Positions 28,420 through 37,290 of a DNA stretch of 64,000 bases are shown one piece after another. Location: positions 3,328,001 to 3,392,000 of the forward strand of contig NZ_CP117835.1 of the NCBI RefSeq assembly GCF_029094545.1. Reading direction: 5' to 3'. Numbering within the stretch: the stretch's first letter is position 1; each line of letters starts with the position of its first letter. The position numbers and the translations under genes were made by a program. Below the pieces are notes generated by a model. It had not been told where the DNA came from. It made no database searches and saw only the letters and a program-made list of their open reading frames with translations. The stretch is from Alkalihalophilus pseudofirmus. Lineage in GTDB: Bacteria; Bacillota; Bacilli; Bacillales; Bacillaceae_D.

Positions 28420-29215
28420 TTTAAGTCAAGCTGATTTGCACCAAACGTATCTGCGCTCCTTAAAGAAGGAAAAACGAAATGTACTATTTGTTCAATTAAT
28501 CATCCTGATGTCATTTATCGGCATATGGGAAATTTCTGCTAGAAATGGCTGGATCGACCAACTATTGTTCAGCATGCCCTCTCGAATTTTCAACCTTTTA
28601 GTCACCCGAATAACGGATGGAACTCTGATTACACATACCTCAGTCACTTTATTTGAAACGGTGCTTGGATTTATTATAGGAACACTAGCCGGAACGATCT
28701 TAGCAGCCGTCTTATGGTGGTCACCTTTTACTTCTAAGGTGCTTGACCCTTATTTAGTCATTTTAAATTCAATGCCCAAAGTGGCGCTTGGGCCCATTTT
28801 AATTGTGGGGCTTGGACCAGGCTTCACTTCAATTATCGCCATGGGGGCGTTAATTTCTGTTATTATTACCACGATGGTCGTCTACACAGCATTTAAAGAA
28901 GTGGATGCTAATTATATTAAAGTGATGCAAACATTCCAGGCTTCTAAGAGGCAGACCTTCCAATCAGTCATATTGCCTGCTTGTGTTCCAACAATTATCT
29001 CAACCTTAAAGGTCAATGTAGGACTTAGCTGGGTGGGTGTCATTGTTGGTGAATTTTTAGTCTCAAAGCAAGGGCTTGGCTATCTTATTATTTACGGATT
29101 CCAAGTGTTTAATTTCACACTTGTCCTAATGAGCTTGTTTGTTATCGCTATACTTGCAACCATTATGTATAAAGCAGTTGAATGGCTTGAGACAAAGCTT
29201 GTCAAACATTTCTAG
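28400..29215 (+). CDS. ytlD: ABC transporter permease YtlD
   Basis: A 271-residue inner-membrane permease with about six segments and the EAA-type loop around residues 175-195 ([19 protein letters not shown]). I place the start at a TTG at 28400 with AAGGAGC upstream; this gives a 20-base overlap with ytlC and a length near that of B. subtilis YtlD. The frame is open further upstream (to 28298) inside ytlC but without a Shine-Dalgarno site. It completes the ytlA-C-D importer. Confidence 0.87.
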   Translation: MKQTKDDLSQADLHQTYLRSLKKEKRNVLFVQLIILMSFIGIWEISARNGWIDQLLFSMPSRIFNLLVTRITDGTLITHTSVTLFETVLGFIIGTLAGTILAAVLWWSPFTSKVLDPYLVILNSMPKVALGPILIVGLGPGFTSIIAMGALISVIITTMVVYTAFKEVDANYIKVMQTFQASKRQTFQSVILPACVPTIISTLKVNVGLSWVGVIVGEFLVSKQGLGYLIIYGFQVFNFTLVLMSLFVIAILATIMYKAVEWLETKLVKHF

Positions 29216-29217
29216 CC

Positions 29218-29254
29218 CAAAAAGAGCAGCTCATTTAAGGAGCTGCTCTTTTCT
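29218..29254. terminator. Terminator shared by ytlD and ytkD
   Basis: AAAGAGCAGCTC (29221-29232) pairs with GAGCTGCTCTTT (29240-29251), flanked by A and T runs on each side. The last codons and stop of ytkD form one arm and the loop. Confidence 0.88.
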
Positions 29255-29710
29255 TAAATAGTCTACGCAATAGGTTAACACGTCATCTTTCATTACAAAA
29301 CTAAAGCGTGAATCCTCTCTGATTGTATCAGGCAGAGCGTCAAGGCAAACTGGCCCATTTGTCTCATAGTAACAATCTTTTTCTTGCAAAGTTGATATCA
29401 CTGCAAAGTAAATATTCTTATGAATACGCTCTTCCTCTGCGGCTACTTCATATTGCCCAAGCCATGTTATCGAATGAATCAGAGCACCAGTCTCTTCAAG
29501 TACTTCTCTATGCGCAGCTTCTAATGGGGTTTCCCCGTACTCAACCTTGCCGCCAGGAAACTCCAGACCTCTCTTTTGATGTGTCGTTAGAAGCCACTGA
29601 TGACGATATTTACAGATGACCCACACATGTTTAGGGTCATTTGAGAACGGTTCTTCCCCATTTAACACTAGACGAACCGTATTCCCATTTTGATCAGTAA
29701 ATTGCCGCAT
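29231..29710 (-). CDS. ytkD: NUDIX nucleoside triphosphatase YtkD
   Basis: A 159-residue NUDIX hydrolase. The NUDIX box starts at GGKVEYGETPLEAAHREVLE and ends in EETGA, with all G, E and R positions intact. B. subtilis YtkD hydrolyses 8-oxo-dGTP and other nucleoside triphosphates and protects growing cells and spores from oxidative mutagenesis. It is convergent with ytlD, as in B. subtilis. Its 3' end is unusual: the final codons (KEQLLK) and stop lie within the terminator hairpin. Confidence 0.9.
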   Translation of the reverse strand: MRQFTDQNGNTVRLVLNGEEPFSNDPKHVWVICKYRHQWLLTTHQKRGLEFPGGKVEYGETPLEAAHREVLEETGALIHSITWLGQYEVAAEEERIHKNIYFAVISTLQEKDCYYETNGPVCLDALPDTIREDSRFSFVMKDDVLTYCVDYLRKEQLLK

Positions 29711-29781
29711 TCAGGCGTCCCCATCCTTCCCCATCTATCTACTTAGAAGTATACGTTGTTTCATACAACAATCCAACCGAT

Positions 29782-30990
29782 TTACCATGTTGGATCGCTG
29801 CCTTTATCAGGTCGTATAAAGCAAATGGCAATGATAATGGCTGCCGCTCCAACGCCTGCTTGGATTAGAAAGAGAAGAGAATGGGTCGTATTCATTAATA
29901 TTGCAAAAACAGGGGGACCTGCTGCTACACCAACAAAGCGCATACTTGAGTATAAAGAAGTAACAGACCCTCTTTGTTCCATCTGTATTCCTTCGGTTAC
30001 CAATGCATCCAGACTAGGCAGAGCAATTCCAATTCCAATCCCGCTGCTGAGTAAGGCCGTTAGTAAAAAGTAGATGTCATCTGAAAAGGACAGTGCAAGC
30101 ATTGAAATAGTTAATAAACTTACCCCAGTTAATGTCATTCGTTTCATCAGCCATTTTTCTTGCCCGATGATTTTTCCCGCAGATAAAGAAGCTATGCAAA
30201 GGGCTGCCAGCGGGATCGCTAGAATAATCCCTTTTTTCACTCCTTCAATTTGATATTGCTCCTCTAACATGGTAGATAAATAAAACAGAACACCAAATAA
30301 AATAAACATACAAATCGCACCAATCAGAAATACAGCGTATAACCAAGCCCCTTCCCTTTTAAAGATGACTTTTAATGACAGGAAAAATTCTTTTCCAGCT
30401 AAAGGGTCCTTTTGCATCGATGGAGATTTCACTAGAAAAATGATAAGTGCAATAGAAATGACACAGAAGACGGGAAAGGCTAAAAAAGGCAAGTACCAAA
30501 GGAGCGAAGCCAAAAAAGCACCGACGATTGGGCTAAGCACTTTTCCAAATGTATTAGACGTCTCAATCACTCCAAGTCCATTGCTGACTTCCTGCTCATC
30601 TGTAAATAAATCACCTACAAGCGGGAGTACGATTGGAGAAGCACCAGCTGCGCCAACCCCTTGCAGCAGTCTGCCAAACATAATCACCCAATACGAGGAC
30701 TCCATCTGCCACGCCGCAAAACCAGCTAGTAAACCTCCTAGTGCTGCAATGATTAGACTTGGGATAATGACACGCTTTCTACCGATTTGGTCGGAGATAT
30801 ACCCCGCTATTGGTATACATATAATGGCCACCACTGAATAAACGGTTATTAACAAGCTTGCTTGAAAGGAACTTATGGATAATTCACGTTCAATAATAGG
30901 CAACACAGGAATAAGCATCGAATTCCCTAATGTCATGACAAGGGGAATTGATGCGATCGATAACAAGTCCCATTTTTTCTTATCTTCCAT
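29782..30990 (-). CDS. MFS transporter, multidrug-efflux type
   Basis: A 402-residue major facilitator (about 12 segments). The motif between segments 2 and 3, GYISDQIGRKRVI, and motif C-like GRLLQGVGAAGASPI mark a drug:H+ antiporter of the 12-TMS type. ATG 30990 is preferred, following AAGGAGAGG; a longer frame begins at 31020. No regulator is adjacent. Substrate unknown. Confidence 0.8.
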   Translation of the reverse strand: MEDKKKWDLLSIASIPLVMTLGNSMLIPVLPIIERELSISSFQASLLITVYSVVAIICIPIAGYISDQIGRKRVIIPSLIIAALGGLLAGFAAWQMESSYWVIMFGRLLQGVGAAGASPIVLPLVGDLFTDEQEVSNGLGVIETSNTFGKVLSPIVGAFLASLLWYLPFLAFPVFCVISIALIIFLVKSPSMQKDPLAGKEFFLSLKVIFKREGAWLYAVFLIGAICMFILFGVLFYLSTMLEEQYQIEGVKKGIILAIPLAALCIASLSAGKIIGQEKWLMKRMTLTGVSLLTISMLALSFSDDIYFLLTALLSSGIGIGIALPSLDALVTEGIQMEQRGSVTSLYSSMRFVGVAAGPPVFAILMNTTHSLLFLIQAGVGAAAIIIAICFIRPDKGSDPTW

Positions 30991-31082
30991 TTCGATTTTT
31001 CCTCTCCTTGTCACCATCATCCAAACACGTTAAACATTTGGTACTCTTAGTATGGAGAGTTTCTTTTTAACTATGCAGAACC

Positions 31083-31123
31083 AAAAAAAGGCTGATCAAA
31101 CTACAAATGTTTGACCAGCCTTT
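31083..31123 (-). terminator. Terminator after ywpF-like gene
   Basis: AAAGGCTGATCAAAC (31087-31101) and GTTTGACCAGCCTTT (31109-31123) form a stem with one mismatch; the minus strand then has a T run. Confidence 0.85.
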
Positions 31124-31131
31124 GATTGCTC

Positions 31132-31623
31132 TTATTTCAGTTGATAGTTGCCGCTCTCTTTTAATGATGCATACACTTCAGCTAACGTGTTTTCTGAGTG
31201 AGCTGCTAAGTTTTCTTTACGGCTTTTGAATTCCTGGACTAACTGCTCACCACTAAGTCCCTCTTCGACCAGGTCCTCAATCACATCTTCAATCACTTCG
31301 TCCTTTTGCAGAACTAACTTGGCTTCTAATAACACACTGATTCCATCCGATAAGTCTGTGATCGTAACAACATTTGTGACCATTGTTGCAGGGTGATTGT
31401 TTTTAGACGTAATAATAGCATCTACAAGCAAATGGCCGCTTTCTTGTTTGATTTCCTCGAAGTAACCTTTAAATGATTCCTCCATGACAGCATCAATATG
31501 CCAAGTATGTTCCTCGTTTTCCATGTTTATAATTAATCCATCTTTTAATGGGACCGCACGCTGCTTAATCGAACCCTCGCTGCCTTCTAATATACATAGT
31601 GAGTATAGCTTAAACGTTTTCAC
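31132..31623 (-). CDS. ywpF: YwpF-like family protein, unknown function
   Basis: A 163-residue soluble protein beginning MKTFKLYSLCILE, with the central DGLIINMENEEHTW, resembling the YwpF family of Bacillus as I remember it. The C-terminus is acidic and helical. The start is a GTG at 31623 preceded by AGGAGGGG. YwpF homologues have been linked to virulence-factor expression in Staphylococcus, but a molecular function is not known. It is monocistronic with its own terminator. Confidence 0.6.
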   Translation of the reverse strand: MKTFKLYSLCILEGSEGSIKQRAVPLKDGLIINMENEEHTWHIDAVMEESFKGYFEEIKQESGHLLVDAIITSKNNHPATMVTNVVTITDLSDGISVLLEAKLVLQKDEVIEDVIEDLVEEGLSGEQLVQEFKSRKENLAAHSENTLAEVYASLKESGNYQLK

Positions 31624-31751
31624 AAAATCCCCTCCTGTTCGTATGTAAGAAAAATATGTACAGAGCTTTTTATTAATTAAAGTATATCACAACTTTAAAA
31701 AGAGACATCTATAGGAGATGTCTCAAATCCCTCAAACATGGGTTATAGCAT

Positions 31752-32114
31752 AGCCGCCGCTCCTGAACTATACTACGCTTTTCGCGGTGAGCTAGTGAGC
31801 TTCCTCGGGCTAAGGCCCTGTGGGATCTCACTCCTGCTCTAGCCACCGCAGAAGTCTCCGTATAATTCATCCGCTAAGTTATTGCTTAATGTAATTATTA
31901 TGTGGAACGATATAATTATGGCTCAGTTCAAATCATGCTTAAATCACTGAGCAACAAAAAACTACGATGAGGGGCACTAATTAACCTCCTCGCTCCGTTG
32001 ATTGGAGCGGAAGGCACCGACTCCTGCGGGATGTGCGTGGCCAGGGAGATCCCACAGGGCGAAAAGCCCGAGGGGACCGCCCGCGGAAAGCGTGCGCCTG
32101 CAGCGGAGATCAAC
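31752..32114 (-). repeat. Composite palindromic repeat, copy 1
   Basis: Two related GC-rich modules in opposite orientation: module B (31752-31888, inverted) and module A (31998-32114). Both hold CTCCTGCGGGA-like, CCCACAGGGC and GCGGAAAGCG blocks, separated by an A/T-rich spacer of about 110 bases. The same A-spacer-B arrangement recurs at 42353-42745 and 50474-52320. Open frames across it vary between copies, so I treat it as non-coding. It lies between ywpF and the 3' end of bioA. Confidence 0.85.
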
Positions 32115-32189
32115 AACTACTGTAAGAAGCTTCTTTTTTGGTACCTTCAGCGCTTCGTTCGTATCCTGCGGCAGGCATGGATCTTTTTA

Positions 32190-33545
32190 TTAAGTTTGCA
32201 ATACCTTACTCGTTGTTTCTTTTATCGCTTGTTCCATGATGGAAATCATCGCATCGAGGTCCTCGTAGCTGCTTGCATAAGGAGGCATAAATACAATGGT
32301 ATCGCCTAGTGGACGTGATAACATGCCGAGCTTCCTCATTTCAAGAGTTGTCTGATAACCGATGCGCTCAACCCATGGAAAAGGCTGCTTCGTCTCTTTA
32401 TTAAGTACAAGTTCAATCCCCACCATTAAGCCAAGCTGTCTAATATCTCCCACATGCGGCAAGTCTTTTAATGCCTCCAGCTTTTCTTTGACAAATGCCG
32501 TTTTCCTCTCAACATCTTCCATTACTTTTTCTTGTTCGAAAATATCTAAGTTTGCAAGAGCAGCAGCACACCCCAGCTGATTTCCTGTATAAGAATGACC
32601 GTGGAAGAAGGTTTTCAGCTCAGCATAATCTGCATAGAACGCTTTATAAATTTCCTCTGTTGTTAACGTAGCTGCAATAGGAAGGTAGCCGCCTGTAATT
32701 CCTTTAGCCACCATCATAATGTCCGGCTCCACTTCTTCATGCTCCACCGCAAACATTTTACCTGTGCGGCCAAACCCGGTTGCCACTTCATCGATAATTA
32801 ATAAGACGTCGTGTTTCTTGCAAAGGTTCTCTACCCCTTTTAAATACCCATTAGGCATCACATGCATTCCGCCTGCACCTTGGACCATACCTTCCATTAT
32901 TACAGCGGCAATCTCCTTGCCTTTTTCACTTAACATCGTCTCAAGTTCAGCCAGCGCTTGATCCCTAACGTCAACCGGGTCCGGCAGCTCATTGCGATAA
33001 ACCGTCGGAAACGGCACTTTATAGCTGTCAAACATTAACGGCTTGTATGTAGTATGAAAAATGTCTACTGCTCCAACGCTAATTGCCCCAACTGTGTCAC
33101 CATGGTAGCCATTGGTCACTGTCACAAATTTCGTTTTATCTTGATACCCTTTATTTCTCCAATATTGAAAGGCAATCTTCAACCCTATTTCAACAGCCTC
33201 TGCCCCGCTGTCTGAGTAAAATACTCTCTTTAATGGAGCAGGAGTTAGATCAATCAATCGTTCAGCGAGTTCAATAGCTGGTCTATTCGCTGCTCCTAAA
33301 AGCGTTGTATGAGCGACTTTTCCTAGCTGCTCTTTAATCGCATCATCTAGTTCTTTCTTTTTATGGCCGTGGACATTTAACCACAGGGATGAATATCCAT
33401 CATAATAACTTTTGCCCTCTGTATCATATAATCTGACCCCTTCTCCATGTTCAATAACTAACGGGTCTTCTTCATAATCTTTCATTTGAGTAAAAGGCAG
33501 CCAAAGCAAGTCCTTACTTTTTTGAATAAGCATATCTTTTTCCAT
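32190..33545 (-). CDS. bioA: 7,8-diaminononanoate synthase BioA
   Basis: A 451-residue class III PLP aminotransferase that aminates 7-keto-8-aminopelargonate in biotin synthesis. The N-terminal [15 protein letters not shown] is the BioA hallmark; [11 protein letters not shown] holds the PLP aspartate and [12 protein letters not shown] the Schiff-base lysine. In B. subtilis the amino donor is lysine rather than SAM; which is used here is not visible. ATG 33545 follows GAGGTG; the gene overlaps the end of bioD by 32 bases. The bioF, bioB and bioW/C/H genes are absent from the window. Confidence 0.92.
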   Translation of the reverse strand: MEKDMLIQKSKDLLWLPFTQMKDYEEDPLVIEHGEGVRLYDTEGKSYYDGYSSLWLNVHGHKKKELDDAIKEQLGKVAHTTLLGAANRPAIELAERLIDLTPAPLKRVFYSDSGAEAVEIGLKIAFQYWRNKGYQDKTKFVTVTNGYHGDTVGAISVGAVDIFHTTYKPLMFDSYKVPFPTVYRNELPDPVDVRDQALAELETMLSEKGKEIAAVIMEGMVQGAGGMHVMPNGYLKGVENLCKKHDVLLIIDEVATGFGRTGKMFAVEHEEVEPDIMMVAKGITGGYLPIAATLTTEEIYKAFYADYAELKTFFHGHSYTGNQLGCAAALANLDIFEQEKVMEDVERKTAFVKEKLEALKDLPHVGDIRQLGLMVGIELVLNKETKQPFPWVERIGYQTTLEMRKLGMLSRPLGDTIVFMPPYASSYEDLDAMISIMEQAIKETTSKVLQT

Positions 33546-34236
33546 TTTTATGCACCTCACAAGCTTGTAGTAATCTTTCATTTAAAACGGAATCGGCCAT
33601 TTGTTGCAGCTGTTCTATTAGAGCGGCTGGCTCAAAGACTGGCAGCTTTACAATAATTGATGTGTCATTCATTTCTTCAAGCATTCGTTTATTGTCTTCT
33701 TCGATCGGATCTAACTTATTGCCGCATTCGTTCAAGATGATTCCATTAACTTTAATTCCTTTGCTTCTCGCATAATGAATGGTCAAGGCCGTATGATTTA
33801 GGACTCCTACTTTTGATTTAGCTACCACGAGCACTGGAAAGCCTATTTGCTGAATAAGCGTGGTCATCGTCGTACCATCAGATGATAACGGGACAACCAG
33901 TCCTCCCGCCCCTTCAACAACGACTAGATCATACTCTTTTTCTAACTGTCTTATTTGATTAATTATCTGTTCAATACCAATTGCTGAATTTTCGAGTTCA
34001 GCTGCTAAATGAGGTGAACAAGGCACCTTATATGTATATGTAGTCTGTGCTGCCGCAGCATGTCCTGCCACTTGTTTATAAAACTCCATGTCCGCTTGGT
34101 CGGTTTCGATTCCCGTCTGTACAGGTTTGTAAGCCACTGCATTAATGCCAGCTTGTCTCAATGTACGTACTACATAAGCACATGCTACCGTTTTTCCTAC
34201 GTCTGTATCATTTCCCGTAATAAATATTCCTGCCAA
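33514..34236 (-). CDS. bioD: Dethiobiotin synthetase BioD
   Basis: Closes the ureido ring of dethiobiotin using ATP and carbon dioxide. The 240-residue protein starts with the nucleotide-binding loop [12 protein letters not shown], and [11 protein letters not shown] (about 110-120) is the second BioD motif. The likely start is a TTG at 34236, six bases after GAGGAGGGG; an upstream frame to 34278 has no ribosome-binding site. It is first in a bioD-bioA operon behind a BirA operator. Confidence 0.92.
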   Translation of the reverse strand: MAGIFITGNDTDVGKTVACAYVVRTLRQAGINAVAYKPVQTGIETDQADMEFYKQVAGHAAAAQTTYTYKVPCSPHLAAELENSAIGIEQIINQIRQLEKEYDLVVVEGAGGLVVPLSSDGTTMTTLIQQIGFPVLVVAKSKVGVLNHTALTIHYARSKGIKVNGIILNECGNKLDPIEEDNKRMLEEMNDTSIIVKLPVFEPAALIEQLQQMADSVLNERLLQACEVHKNGKRYAYSKK

Positions 34237-34312
34237 TCTAATCCCCTCCTCGCAGCTTACTTTTCTAAAAATTAACATTGTTATAACTGCTTTTCAATAG
34301 AATCGAGCAAAT

Positions 34313-34343
34313 TTGTTAACTTTTTTTATATTCAGGTTAACAA
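34313..34343. promoter_or_regulatory. BirA (biotin repressor) operator upstream of bioDA
   Basis: TTGTTAAC (34313-34320), 15 A/T-rich bases, then GTTAACAA (34336-34343): a perfect dyad identical in form to the known Bacillus BirA site. It sits about 80 bases upstream of the bioD start and overlaps a possible promoter (TATAAA on the minus strand within the spacer). BirA loaded with biotinyl-AMP would repress. Confidence 0.88.
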
Positions 34344-34359
34344 TAATGGTAAAAAGAAA

Positions 34360-34381
34360 CTTTCTGCCAAAAGGCAGAAAG
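34360..34381 (-). terminator. Terminator after the 48-residue ORF
   Basis: CTTTCTGCC-AAAA-GGCAGAAAG, a perfect 9-bp stem; the minus strand continues TTTCTTTTT. Confidence 0.75.
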
Positions 34382-34410
34382 TCATATGTTTAGGGTATCG
34401 TCACCATTAA

Positions 34411-34557
34411 TTATGAGGTTTTTATTTGCTGATAAACGGATTCAAATTGCTTATCTTTCACCCAGTTCAAGAGTTCTACCTCTTTTTCAGTCAATTCTCT
34501 ACCAAGCTTACATTTACATTCTACTAAGAGCTCTTCATACCATTCTTCAAGTGCCAT
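34411..34557 (-). CDS. 48-residue acidic protein, unknown function
   Basis: An ATG at 34557 follows AAAAGGAGACATTTACAC, a clear Shine-Dalgarno site. The product begins MALEEWYEELLVECKCKLG and ends YQQIKTS; it is acidic and probably helical, with a Cys-x-Cys pair at 14 and 16. It is followed by a terminator. I do not recognise the family. Strand, ribosome-binding site and terminator together support a real gene next to sda. Confidence 0.6.
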   Translation of the reverse strand: MALEEWYEELLVECKCKLGRELTEKEVELLNWVKDKQFESVYQQIKTS

Positions 34558-34717
34558 GTGTAAATGTCTCCTTTTCGAAAAACTCCAATAAAAGGTGAAG
34601 GCTTGACCTAATATTGTGTAACATAACCCTAGTCTATTCCTCTAGATTCCATATTATGTTCTACATATATTTCATTCTATCTGAATATTGCAAATCCTGC
34701 ACTAATTAATTTGAAAT

Positions 34718-34879
34718 TCAACTTATTTTCGTTGTTTTTTTCGAAGGAGGAGACACAAATTGCTCAAGTTCCCTGGTCTGTAATTCTTGGTAAAGAAGCT
34801 CTAAAAATTCAAGATCTAACTCTAGCTCTATTGCTTTTAAATAAGCATCAATAAGAATATCATTACGAATCTGTTCCAT
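34718..34879 (-). CDS. sda: Sda-family sporulation histidine-kinase inhibitor
   Basis: A 53-residue protein whose residues 6-37 (NDILIDAYLKAIELELDLEF and LELLYQEL) follow the Sda pattern LSDELLIESYFKA-x4-L-x2-DFIELI of B. subtilis. Sda is a helical hairpin that binds KinA/KinB and blocks autophosphorylation, delaying sporulation when replication is disturbed. The C-terminal tail is longer and basic (PPSKKTTKIS). ATG 34879 has AAGGT and GAGAGG upstream; a -10-like TATAAT lies at 34912-34907. Unlike B. subtilis sda, I see no DnaA boxes in its 60-bp upstream gap. Confidence 0.75.
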   Translation of the reverse strand: MEQIRNDILIDAYLKAIELELDLEFLELLYQELQTRELEQFVSPPSKKTTKIS

Positions 34880-34939
34880 TTTACCTTAGCAACCTCTCTT
34901 CATTCTATTATAAGCAACCGGACTGGTTGTCTTCCATTC

Positions 34940-36115
34940 TTAGAATCCTTTTTTATTATATGCTTGCTTCATTTGCTTAAGTGCTTTTGCTAAGGTGTCT
35001 TTTGAACAAGCTAAGTTCATTCTTTCAAAATGCTCGCCTTCTGGACCAAAGATCGGACCGTGATTAAAGGCTACTTTCGCTTCGTGCAGCAGCCATTCAT
35101 TTCGCTCTTTCTCAGGCATACCAAGCTCCTCAAAATCAATCCATAGAAGATATGTGCCTTCTGGCTTAATTGGTTTGATTTTTGGCATATGTTCTTTAAA
35201 GTACTGTTCCACAAATTCATAGTTTTGCTGGATATAATCCATCAACTCGCTTAGCCATTCTTCTCCGTGACGATACGCTGCCTCTGTCGCTGCTTGTGAG
35301 AAAATATTTATCGAGCTGAATGTTGATTGGATAAATTGTTTAAGCTTTAGTCTCTTATTCGGATCAATCACAACAGCATATGATGCCTGGATTCCGGCCA
35401 GGTTAAACGTTTTGCTAGGCGCAAGGCACGTCAATGTCCGCATTGCCATATCTTCATTGATAGAAGCGATCGGAATATGCTTTTGACCATCAAAAAGGAG
35501 GTCAGCATGAATTTCATCAGATATAACTAGCAAATCATGCTTCTTGCAAATTTGAGCTACTTTTTCAAGTTCCTCTTGCTTCCACACGCGGCCTACAGGG
35601 TTGTGAGGATGAGACAGCAGCAGCACTTTTGTCTTTTCAGTAATCAATGATTCTAAATGGTCATAGTCCATCTCATATTGATCTTCTACTCGCTTAAGCG
35701 AGTTCTTCAAAATAATACGCCCATTTTTCTCAATAACATCGTAAAAAGGATAGTAAACAGGCGTTTGAATAATAACTTCGTCACCCGGTTCGGTAAAAGC
35801 TTGAATCATATGACTGATTGTCGGGACAATCCCTGATGTGTAAATAAAGGATTCAGGATTAACTTCCCAGCTATATCGGTTTAGTAACCAAGTGCATATA
35901 GCTTCGTCTGCTTTTACAGAAGGAGCTGGGTACCCAAAAATACCGTGTTCTACTTTATCTTTTAATGCATCTATAACTGGGCGCGGTGCTTTAATATCCA
36001 TATCAGCTACCCATAAAGGAATAACGTCCTTCGCTCCAAAACGAGCTTCCGTCATATCCCATTTCATAGAGTCTGTCCCTCTTCTATCTTCAATAAATTC
36101 TAGCTTTGTACTCAA
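34940..36115 (-). CDS. patB: PatB/MalY-type cystathionine beta-lyase
   Basis: A 391-residue fold-type I PLP enzyme. SDEIHADL holds the PLP-contacting aspartate, and the internal aldimine lysine is in APSKTFNLAG. PatB/MalY enzymes cleave the C-S bond of cystathionine and related thioethers to give homocysteine or thiols. I infer a TTG start at 36115, five bases after GGAGAAGG; the frame extends to an ATG at 36139 but would then contain its own ribosome-binding site. It is followed after 60 bp by sda. Confidence 0.85.
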   Translation of the reverse strand: MSTKLEFIEDRRGTDSMKWDMTEARFGAKDVIPLWVADMDIKAPRPVIDALKDKVEHGIFGYPAPSVKADEAICTWLLNRYSWEVNPESFIYTSGIVPTISHMIQAFTEPGDEVIIQTPVYYPFYDVIEKNGRIILKNSLKRVEDQYEMDYDHLESLITEKTKVLLLSHPHNPVGRVWKQEELEKVAQICKKHDLLVISDEIHADLLFDGQKHIPIASINEDMAMRTLTCLAPSKTFNLAGIQASYAVVIDPNKRLKLKQFIQSTFSSINIFSQAATEAAYRHGEEWLSELMDYIQQNYEFVEQYFKEHMPKIKPIKPEGTYLLWIDFEELGMPEKERNEWLLHEAKVAFNHGPIFGPEGEHFERMNLACSKDTLAKALKQMKQAYNKKGF

Positions 36116-36235
36116 AACAACCTTCTCCTTCCATTGCAAAAAAGTATCTTATCGACACCACTAACTAGTATTCAATATAAACATACTTATTTCCTTTTCA
36201 TTCTACAAAAAGAATTTAGACAACATACATTATTT

Positions 36236-37192
36236 TCAGTTTACTTCGTGTGTAAGGTCCCTGCCTTCTAATCCTTCGATAATATGGTCTCTTGCCATTT
36301 GAGCCATTTTCATTCTTGTTTCAAGCGCAGCACTCCCAATGTGAGGCATTGCGGTAACATTAGGTAACTTAAGCAGCGGATGATCTGCAGAGATCGGCTC
36401 CTGATCAAATACATCTAGGCCAGCGGCATAAATTTCATTTGTTTTTAAAGCCTCATATAAAGCCTCTTCATCTACGTTTGTCCCACGGGACGTATTAATA
36501 AACACAGCGGATTTTTTCATCTTAGCAAATTGTTCATGTCCCATCATTTTTTTCGTCTCAGGAGTGGAAGGGGCTAATAAGACTACATAGTCTGATCGCT
36601 CCAAAAGCTCATCAAAAGTAACATAGGAAGCATGTAATGTCTCTTCTGCTTCTCGTTTTCTTGATCGGTTATGATAGAGAATATTCATCGAGAATCCTTG
36701 AGCTCTCTTTGCCACTGCTTCACCTATACGCCCCATACCGATAATGCCAATTGTCTTATGCGAAACTTCTTGACCGGTCAAATAAAAAGGCGCCCAGCTT
36801 TTCCATTCGTCTCTTCTAATTACATCTGCTGCTTCTATAAGCCTTCTTCCACTCGCTAAAATTAAAGCAAATGTCAGATCAGCCGTTGCATCTGTTAAAA
36901 CGTTAGGCGTATGCCCGACTTTAATTCCTCGCTCTATAGCCCCTGCTACGTCTATATTGTCATATCCAACCGCCATTGTACTCACTACTTTTAGCTTTGG
37001 CGACTGTTCATATAATTCATCATTAATGTCATCTGTTAAATTCACTAGTAATGCATCAGCATCCTTACTTTCTTGTAATAAAAGATCACGAGGCATTACT
37101 TTATCTTCATATTCCCACATCACTACCTCATATTTGTCTCTTAACGGGTTGATGATCGAATCTGGAAACTTTCTTGTTACGACAACCTTCAT
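36236..37192 (-). CDS. D-isomer-specific 2-hydroxyacid dehydrogenase (glyoxylate/hydroxypyruvate reductase type)
   Basis: A 318-residue NAD(P)-dependent dehydrogenase. The nucleotide motif GIIGMGRIGEAVA is at about 148-160; the catalytic Arg is in NTSRG, Glu in FDQEP and His in PHIGSA. It is most like GyaR/YvcT-type glyoxylate or 2-ketogluconate reductases, reducing glyoxylate, hydroxypyruvate or a 2-keto acid. ATG 37192 follows GGAGTGGATTTGG. Substrate choice is not decided by sequence. It is on the same strand as its neighbours with gaps over 90 bp, so probably monocistronic. Confidence 0.87.
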   Translation of the reverse strand: MKVVVTRKFPDSIINPLRDKYEVVMWEYEDKVMPRDLLLQESKDADALLVNLTDDINDELYEQSPKLKVVSTMAVGYDNIDVAGAIERGIKVGHTPNVLTDATADLTFALILASGRRLIEAADVIRRDEWKSWAPFYLTGQEVSHKTIGIIGMGRIGEAVAKRAQGFSMNILYHNRSRKREAEETLHASYVTFDELLERSDYVVLLAPSTPETKKMMGHEQFAKMKKSAVFINTSRGTNVDEEALYEALKTNEIYAAGLDVFDQEPISADHPLLKLPNVTAMPHIGSAALETRMKMAQMARDHIIEGLEGRDLTHEVN

Positions 37193-37290
37193 CCAAATCC
37201 ACTCCTTTCTCTCTCTACTTTATAAGATTCGACTAAATGTTCCTTATTCCTCCACTAACGTATCACAGTATTCATTACAGGTAAAAGCTT

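Noticed and set aside
31998-32309. Open frame across the composite repeat near bioA, with a peptide similar to that from 42146-42475
   Set aside because: The similarity comes from the shared DNA repeat. Frames differ in length and orientation among copies and have no Shine-Dalgarno site.
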